Assembly (NCBI GenBank): GCA_017555455.1
Contig: JAFZGJ010000081.1
Span: 1 to 52,894, forward strand
Direction of reading: 5' to 3'
Source of the DNA: Lachnospiraceae bacterium
GTDB taxonomy: Bacteria; Bacillota; Clostridia; Lachnospirales; Lachnospiraceae
DNA: 52,894 bases
The notes below the pieces were generated by a model, which saw only the letters and a list, made by a program, of their open reading frames with translations, was not told where the DNA came from and did not search any database. Position 1 is the stretch's first letter. Each line of letters begins with the position of its first letter. Below, in pieces: positions 48,613-52,894 of this stretch. Made by a program: the position numbers and the translations under genes.

Positions 48613-49114
48613 ATTTACCATCAAAATGGTTTATGTACCAACGGACCTTACCTCGTATAAAATCCCCAACCTCATCTCGTTTAACATTAGGAAACGGAGG
48701 AAGATAAATTAAATCAATTTTGCCCTCCGGTTTCTTTTTCTTTTGGTCATATTCATAGTGAGTGAAGATTCCCTGGTCTGTAACCGGGATGTCATATTTA
48801 ATAGCTAATTCAGCAAGAAGCTTGAATCCTGCTTCAAGTTGGATACGTGTTAATGGCTGAGGCGAAGTTAACGCTTTTTCTGAAAACTCTTTATTTCCAC
48901 AAAAAGCTACACCAATATTTTTAGTGTTATTACCACCGCAATGTGCAGCATATTTTCTATCCTGACAATCCATATTATCAGCAATAGAATAAACGCCTTT
49001 TGTGACATTTCCTTTATCGTCTATTAGATAGTGATAAGCTTTTTTGTCAGTAGCATTTGCCTGGTAATTACCTGCCGTATGATGGACAGTAATTTTATTT
49101 GCTAAGCGACTCAA
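48599..49114 (-). CDS. Endolysin: N-acetylmuramoyl-L-alanine amidase (171 aa)
   Basis: T7-lysozyme-type amidase that cleaves the lactyl-amide bond of peptidoglycan. 'ITVHHTAGNY' (His11/His12), 'YHYLIDDKGNVTKGV', 'NIGVAFCGN', 'FTHYEYD' (His119) and Asp134 in 'GKIDLIYLPP' in place of the usual K-x-D-P-G. No signal peptide, so a holin is needed. TTG start at 49114 with GGAGG six to seven bases upstream, overlapping the holin-like gene by 20 bases. Confidence 0.88.
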   Translation of the reverse strand: MSRLANKITVHHTAGNYQANATDKKAYHYLIDDKGNVTKGVYSIADNMDCQDRKYAAHCGGNNTKNIGVAFCGNKEFSEKALTSPQPLTRIQLEAGFKLLAELAIKYDIPVTDQGIFTHYEYDQKKKKPEGKIDLIYLPPFPNVKRDEVGDFIRGKVRWYINHFDGKFTLV

Positions 49115-49394
49115 ATTTTACCTCCAGTTTTTCTAATTTATTTACGCAACTCTGTAATGTAGCGAACTGATAACCGCACCAGAAAATTAGTACGATTAAT
49201 GATACAATACAGCCTTTAATAAAATTTTTAACTGATTGATTTTCTTTCCACATTTCATTCACCTTCGTACTTAATGATTGTTCAGGATGAAGGCCGCCGC
49301 AAATGATTTCGTGGATTTGATTTATTTTTTCCTCAACTTCGTCTTGGCGTTTGTGACGAAGGATGCATTCTTCTGTATAGTGTAATTCTGTCAT
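49095..49394 (-). CDS. Holin-like protein with single membrane helix (99 aa)
   Basis: Small cytoplasmic helix region with Cys and His, then one membrane segment at ~60-78 ('GCIVSLIVLIFWCGYQFA') and a short charged tail, as in XhlA-like and class III-type holins. Directly upstream of the amidase, overlapping it. Start at ATG 49394, TAATG with the upstream gene; the longer in-frame start has no site. Confidence 0.65.
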   Translation of the reverse strand: MTELHYTEECILRHKRQDEVEEKINQIHEIICGGLHPEQSLSTKVNEMWKENQSVKNFIKGCIVSLIVLIFWCGYQFATLQSCVNKLEKLEVKFESLSK

Positions 49395-49906
49395 TAATCT
49401 ATTCCCATCCAACTCCATACAAATAGTTTTTGAAAGATGTCAACGCAATTACGCATTCTTTTGGCTTTTCTTTCAGAAACTCCCGCATGAAGCAATGCTC
49501 GTTCAAAAACGTCTGAAGTTAATATTCTAAAGTCACGGTGGTCCATACCATACGCTTTTAGATTCCACATATTGTATAATTCTTTTTTATATTTTAACAT
49601 ATAATCATGAATGAGAGCTGCATCCCTTACATATGGTGAATGTTTGTCGTATGATACTATTTGAAGAAGGAATGGAATATCTGCCATATTATAAACAAAA
49701 CCTGCAGGAATTGTATCTGATAATCTAACATCTATTTTATTTTTAAATACTGCGTTGATTTCAAATGGAAGGTCTTCCATATTCATGAATGGGTACTTTG
49801 CAATATCTTTATTCATATCTTTTGTAAAATCTGCACTAGTAGAACGCTCTTCTATAACTGGTTTTTTACCGAATGAAAAGAATGTTAATCGCAAGTCCTT
49901 ATACAT
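49394..49906 (-). CDS. DUF1353 family protein in the lysis operon (170 aa)
   Basis: 'DTIPAGFVYNMADIPFLLQI' and 'VRDAALIHDYML', then a helical 'FERALLHAGVSERKAKRM', fit DUF1353, a family frequently next to phage lysis genes; function unknown. The usual D-G-A-S-I-P is N-M-A-D-I-P here. AAAAGGAGG site, own promoter. Confidence 0.75.
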   Translation of the reverse strand: MYKDLRLTFFSFGKKPVIEERSTSADFTKDMNKDIAKYPFMNMEDLPFEINAVFKNKIDVRLSDTIPAGFVYNMADIPFLLQIVSYDKHSPYVRDAALIHDYMLKYKKELYNMWNLKAYGMDHRDFRILTSDVFERALLHAGVSERKAKRMRNCVDIFQKLFVWSWMGID

Positions 49907-49925
49907 GATACTTCCTCCTTTTTAT

Positions 49926-49954
49926 ATTATACCATTCATTCCTGAATTTGTAAA
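49926..49954 (-). promoter_or_regulatory. Lysis-operon promoter
   Basis: Minus strand: -35 TTTACA, 17-base spacer beginning AATTCA, -10 TATAAT. Confidence 0.75.
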
Positions 49955-49967
49955 TATATAAATAAAT

Positions 49968-49985
49968 CCCCTGCGCTCGCAGGGG
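49968..49985 (-). terminator. Rho-independent terminator before the lysis operon
   Basis: CCCCTGCG-AG-CGCAGGGG followed on the minus strand by ATTTATTTAT, ~15 bases after the stop of the DUF7841-like gene. Confidence 0.7.
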
Positions 49986-50000
49986 AAGATTTGAGGAGTG

Positions 50001-50456
50001 TTACTTGCTATGACAAATCCTATGGTGAGCTGACCAATATGCCTTTTCGCAAGCTTTAGGGTCATCAATATCATGTAAGCGGTCTTCTGCTAAGTGGATA
50101 AATACGACCGGGTCTGAGCCCAGACTTTTGAAATCCGCATAATAATATTGAGCTAAGTAGTTTAAATCATATTCATTATATTTTTCATTATGTAGAGAGA
50201 TATTATTCTTGTCTAGAATATCCTTAAACTCAACCATTGACCAGAATGGAGCTCTTTTTCCATCATATTTTATGATAGTAGCTAATGCTTCAAGCATCAT
50301 TTCTTCGTCTAAATGATGGCCCATTGTAGCATGTCGTATAGCTCTTTCTGTGTATTTTGCGTCGCGTTTATGGAGGTCCAATAAAATCTCTTTTATTTTT
50401 TCTGGTTGATAAATTATTAATTTACCAATTTCTTGTTCAATATCCATAGAGTGCAT
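50001..50456 (-). CDS. DUF7841-like conserved gut-phage protein (151 aa)
   Basis: 'ERAIRHATMGHHLDEEMMLE', 'PFWSMVEFKDIL', 'YNEYDLNYLAQYYYADF' and 'KACEKAYWSAHHR' match a family frequent in gut Firmicutes phages (my recollection of the DUF7841 pattern). Function unknown, perhaps virion-associated. ATG 50456 has AAGGAGA upstream; the upstream in-frame extension overlaps the previous gene. Confidence 0.65.
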   Translation of the reverse strand: MHSMDIEQEIGKLIIYQPEKIKEILLDLHKRDAKYTERAIRHATMGHHLDEEMMLEALATIIKYDGKRAPFWSMVEFKDILDKNNISLHNEKYNEYDLNYLAQYYYADFKSLGSDPVVFIHLAEDRLHDIDDPKACEKAYWSAHHRICHSK

Positions 50457-50467
50457 TTTATGTCTCC

Positions 50468-50806
50468 TTATTGTATATATGACCCAAGAGTCTTGAGCCA
50501 TGGTTCTATTGCTCTTGTCAATTCAATCATTCTGAAATCACCTATTGGAATTTGTTTATTGAATCTTGCTTCTATGAGTCTTGATAATTTTAAACCATCT
50601 ACATAGCCATTTTCTTTTAAAAATGGTTTTGCGTAACCTTCAAATTGTTTTATGCCTGTATTTATCATTTGTACATGATTTTGACCTATGAAGGCTAAAC
50701 CAGTTTTGACCATAGAATTGATTCGTGGAGCATGACTGCTACCAAATAAGCATGTTATAAGATGCTCTTCAACTAAATCAAGTTCCGCTTGTATCAGATT
50801 TTCCAT
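50468..50806 (-). CDS. Unknown protein (112 aa)
   Basis: Not recognised. Helical, with Gly/Lys loops ('GYAKPFLKENGYVDGLKLSR'). GAAAGGAAG site; overlaps the preceding gene by 29 bases, so coupled. Confidence 0.6.
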   Translation of the reverse strand: MENLIQAELDLVEEHLITCLFGSSHAPRINSMVKTGLAFIGQNHVQMINTGIKQFEGYAKPFLKENGYVDGLKLSRLIEARFNKQIPIGDFRMIELTRAIEPWLKTLGSYIQ

Positions 50807-51194
50807 CTAACTTCCTTTCTAGCTCTGCGATTCGAGCTTTTAATATCTCATTCTCATCTACTGTTCTTGCTACTTGTACAGAATATTCTTTACTAGTATC
50901 GATAACAGAATTAATGTAATCATCGCAGAGCCCTCGGAAGTTGTCTAACTGTATGAACTCGTCCTTATGGCGTTCGAATAGATACAATATAAAGGCTTCC
51001 ATCATCACGGCCCGGGAATCTTGGACCTTTTTACTATTGTTAACAAAATTTTGTTGGTCGGCACTCATTTTGTTACAATAGTCTGTTAACTTCTGCCAAT
51101 AAACATCTTGGACAGCAAGTGCTTTATTTTGCCCCACCATGGCCAATTGTTGTTTGTAAAATTCGATTTCGCCGACTCGCCCATCGTTAAACAT
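50778..51194 (-). CDS. Coiled-coil protein, unknown (138 aa)
   Basis: Not recognised. The C-terminal ~35 residues are a regular coiled coil ('ENEILKARIAELERKLDG'). It lies between the capsid-fibre-like gene and the 112-residue gene. Site TAGGAGA. Confidence 0.6.
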   Translation of the reverse strand: MFNDGRVGEIEFYKQQLAMVGQNKALAVQDVYWQKLTDYCNKMSADQQNFVNNSKKVQDSRAVMMEAFILYLFERHKDEFIQLDNFRGLCDDYINSVIDTSKEYSVQVARTVDENEILKARIAELERKLDGKSDTSGT

Positions 51195-51204
51195 TGATTA
51201 TCTC

Positions 51205-51735
51205 CTATGTTGTTGTAGTTGCTGCTGCAGCTGGTGGGCATATACTGTCCAATGGCATTACCAATTTACCAGGAACAAATGTAGCATTTACATAACACAT
51301 GATTTCTTTCTTAGTATTGCAAATTTCGTTATTTAAGAAAGCGAAATTATCAATTGTTTGTTGTCTTTCAACAGCTACTTTTTTGTCTAATTCTGCAACC
51401 GCTTTTGCTAATTCAACGTAATTAGCTTGAATTTTGTCATCATTAGCATTTGATTTAGCTACAATTTCTTTATATAGCTCAATGCCTACACCATCTGTGT
51501 AACGTTCTGATTCAAGTTTTGCAATTTTAGATTCTAATGCGCCAATTAGACGAGTGTCATCTGAAACAACGCCTGAGCCATTTCCACATGAAACAACTCT
51601 GCCACCGAACAAACCACCACCATTAGCGAATTGGTTTAAGAATCCTAATGTACCTGCAATTCCAAGGCCAAGCGCAGTACCTGCAACACCTTGAGATGCA
51701 ACGTTTCTTTCTCCGTCTGCTGTTTTGATTTGCAT
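51205..51735 (-). CDS. Gly-rich N-terminus, coiled-coil protein ending KLVMPLDSICPP (176 aa)
   Basis: A conserved build in gut Firmicutes phages as I recall it: an N-terminal Gly/Ala helix-like region ('VAGTALGLGIAGTLGFL'), Gly-rich linker, a long helix/coiled coil (~60-150) and the tail 'GKLVMPLDSICPP'. A trimeric virion appendage (head fibre) is my inference. AAGGAG site. Promoter not clear; TATAAT at 51785-51790 lacks a good -35. Confidence 0.65.
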   Translation of the reverse strand: MQIKTADGERNVASQGVAGTALGLGIAGTLGFLNQFANGGGLFGGRVVSCGNGSGVVSDDTRLIGALESKIAKLESERYTDGVGIELYKEIVAKSNANDDKIQANYVELAKAVAELDKKVAVERQQTIDNFAFLNNEICNTKKEIMCYVNATFVPGKLVMPLDSICPPAAAATTTT

Positions 51736-51836
51736 AATGCTTCTCCTTATGTTAAGTGTTACCTTGTGCCGACCTTATATTCTAATTATAAAGCCGTTTC
51801 GGAGAAGCGAAGCCCCTAAAAAATATCGTCTTTTTA

Positions 51837-52097
51837 TCAATAATATTGATAAATTTCATCTTCCTTATGTAGTGCAAGATAAGTCCCTAATTTTCCTAGA
51901 GCCTTTTCGTAATGCCTTGCATAAGTAGCAGACGTGATAGCCAAATCTAAGCATGTTCTAAGAATAGATTTATGCTGTAAATAACGGAGCTTGATTATTT
52001 CTGCTTGAATCTCTGTCCAGCCAACATTTTCCAGTAGGTATAAAACCCAGTCCCTGCATAAAAGCTGCAGGAAATCCTTTTCTCTTTTGTATTTCAT
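51837..52097 (-). CDS. Sigma-region-4 / HTH-like small regulator (86 aa)
   Basis: 'IQAEIIKLRYLQHKSILRTC' then 'DLAITSATYARHYEKALGKL' has the spacing of a sigma70 region-4 type HTH, as in small ArpU/RinA-like late regulators of Firmicutes phages. It has no strong ribosome site (GGGA 10 bases upstream). It could control late transcription. Confidence moderate. Confidence 0.5.
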   Translation of the reverse strand: MKYKREKDFLQLLCRDWVLYLLENVGWTEIQAEIIKLRYLQHKSILRTCLDLAITSATYARHYEKALGKLGTYLALHKEDEIYQYY

Positions 52098-52163
52098 TGT
52101 AGAATCCCAGTATTAAGTGAAACGAGTGCGAACTAAAAATATATCTTTATTACGAAGCTAATC

Positions 52164-52418
52164 CTATTTAGTGTTATCCGAGGCAGGAGCTGTATCTTTA
52201 CCCTTGCGGACGGTGACCCAAACAAGAAATGATTTTTTAATTGTAATTGTTTGAATCTCTGTTTTAGAGTTTGTCTGAATGTGTGCTTTAGTTAAATAAG
52301 AATTATCAACAACAACTTCTTGCACAGGGGATTGAATTTCCTCAGCAAGGACCATTGGAGAAATTAGCATTGAACCAAGCAACATGAATGTGAAGAACTT
52401 TCTATTTGAAACTTTCAT
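52164..52418 (-). CDS. Exported small protein with signal peptide (84 aa)
   Basis: Textbook Sec signal: Lys/Arg start, core 'FFTFMLLGSMLISPMVLA', cleavage after Ala25 (V-L-A|E-E). The mature part is ~59 residues, beta-rich ('TEIQTITIKKSFLVWVTVRK'). It has its own strong promoter and AAAGGAG site, so it is probably monocistronic or nearly so. Phage-coded periplasmic proteins can block superinfection; role unknown. Confidence 0.7.
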   Translation of the reverse strand: MKVSNRKFFTFMLLGSMLISPMVLAEEIQSPVQEVVVDNSYLTKAHIQTNSKTEIQTITIKKSFLVWVTVRKGKDTAPASDNTK

Positions 52419-52440
52419 CTTTATTCTCCTTTCTTATTAT

Positions 52441-52470
52441 ATTATACTATAAAGTGGGCCATTTTGTGAA
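52441..52470 (-). promoter_or_regulatory. Promoter for the exported-protein gene
   Basis: Minus strand: -35 TTCACA, 18-base spacer beginning AAATGG, -10 TATAAT. Confidence 0.7.
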
Positions 52471-52506
52471 TAACCCAGCTAGACAGTTTTACAATTCGGT
52501 TTACAA

Positions 52507-52894
52507 TTAAATATCATCATATGAAGGTTTTTCTGTTACGTCTGGCTCAATAGGAATTGCCATTGGCTGTGGTAAGTATTGCCAAGCAGTTTCTTTATTG
52601 CCTTTAGCAACTTCATCAAAATACTTATCTAAGTTTTCCTCTGTTATTATTACTTGAGTTGTTTCTGTTAATTGAATTGGTGTTCCAATAAGCATTTTGA
52701 ATAGGTCGTGTTTACGATAAAAATTAAGAGCATTCTTAAAGTTATTAATTGCTTTTAATTTCTGATTATTCTCTAAAGGTAAACCTGTAAGCATACGCTG
52801 AACTAAGAAGAGTAATTCATCTTCGCCCACGCCCCATGCGTCTATTGTTCCATCGAAAAAGTCTGAGCGAGTCATGAATAATTCTTGAATACGT
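52507..52894 (-). CDS. Unknown protein, possibly continuing past window edge (at least 122 aa)
   Basis: Not recognised. The N-terminal ~70 residues are helical ('GEDELLFLVQRMLTGLPL', 'KAINNFKNALNFYRKHDLF'); the C-terminus is Pro/acidic. The ATG at 52875 has no ribosome site and the frame stays open to the window end, so the true start may lie beyond it. Confidence 0.55.
   Translation of the reverse strand, partial: RIQELFMTRSDFFDGTIDAWGVGEDELLFLVQRMLTGLPLENNQKLKAINNFKNALNFYRKHDLFKMLIGTPIQLTETTQVIITEENLDKYFDEVAKGNKETAWQYLPQPMAIPIEPDVTEKPSYDDI

Noticed and set aside
51785-51813. Promoter before the 176-residue gene (TATAAT at 51785)
   Set aside because: The -35 position reads GCTTCG, too far from consensus to claim, although the -10 is perfect.
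1-52894. tRNA genes, integrase, lysogeny repressor, single-subunit RNA polymerase
   Set aside because: None could be identified by pattern in the window; absence beyond the window edges cannot be excluded.

Overview
The window is almost all of a double-stranded DNA tailed phage with T7-like (podovirus) architecture. The DNA is A+T-rich and densely packed. Many genes overlap by TAATG or ATGA, and nearly every gene has a clear Shine-Dalgarno site. The virion genes follow the T7 order: portal, scaffold, capsid, tail tubes A and B, GNAT-like protein, internal virion proteins, tail fibre. No integrase, lysogeny repressor, tRNA or phage RNA polymerase is visible. The promoters look like host sigma70 sites (TTTACA/TTTACT - 17 bp - TATAAT). 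Ejection proteins, a murein transglycosylase and small exported or lipoprotein products point to a two-membrane host. The low G+C, the strong AGGAGG sites and several families I associate with gut Firmicutes phages make a diderm Firmicute such as a Negativicute possible. That host guess is inference only.

Layout. (1) 1-25159, minus strand: packaging (TerS, TerL), portal, scaffold, capsid, tail tubes, five ejection proteins and the tail fibre, which runs off the left edge. (2) 25160-26062: an 870-base A+T-rich divergent control region with iteron-like repeats and a short G+C-rich island. (3) 26063-33283, plus strand: about twenty small, mostly unrecognised early-type genes. They include a tiny lipoprotein, and near the start a non-coding stretch with degenerate G+C-rich repeats. 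(4) 33367-46085, minus strand: replication and nucleotide metabolism. This block holds a PD-(D/E)XK nuclease, HNH, family A DNA polymerase, DHFR-like protein, dCMP deaminase, a thymidylate synthase homologue with a dCMP-hydroxymethylase-type residue, a MazG-DUF1599 fusion, SF1 helicase, archaeo-eukaryotic primase and an abundant-looking ssDNA-binding-like protein flanked by twin RNA hairpins. (5) 46086-46422: a second divergent control region with the same iteron-like repeats. (6) 46423-48612, plus strand: SNF2-type helicase and two small genes. (7) 48599-52894, minus strand: lysis (amidase, holin-like protein, DUF1353) and accessory genes, including an exported peptide; the last gene is open at the right edge.

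How it fits together. One promoter class (TTTACT followed by AGCT) serves the replication block and the SNF2 gene. A second class (TTTACA or TTCACA followed by AAAT) serves the packaging, structural, lysis and exported-protein genes. This suggests two temporal classes read by one host-type polymerase. The most interesting elements are: an ejected 1576-residue protein with both an ADP-ribosyltransferase and a zinc-peptidase motif; a probable cytosine-modification cassette; the paired RNA hairpins around the ssDNA-binding-like gene; the repeats shared by both divergent regions; and the G+C-rich repeat array.
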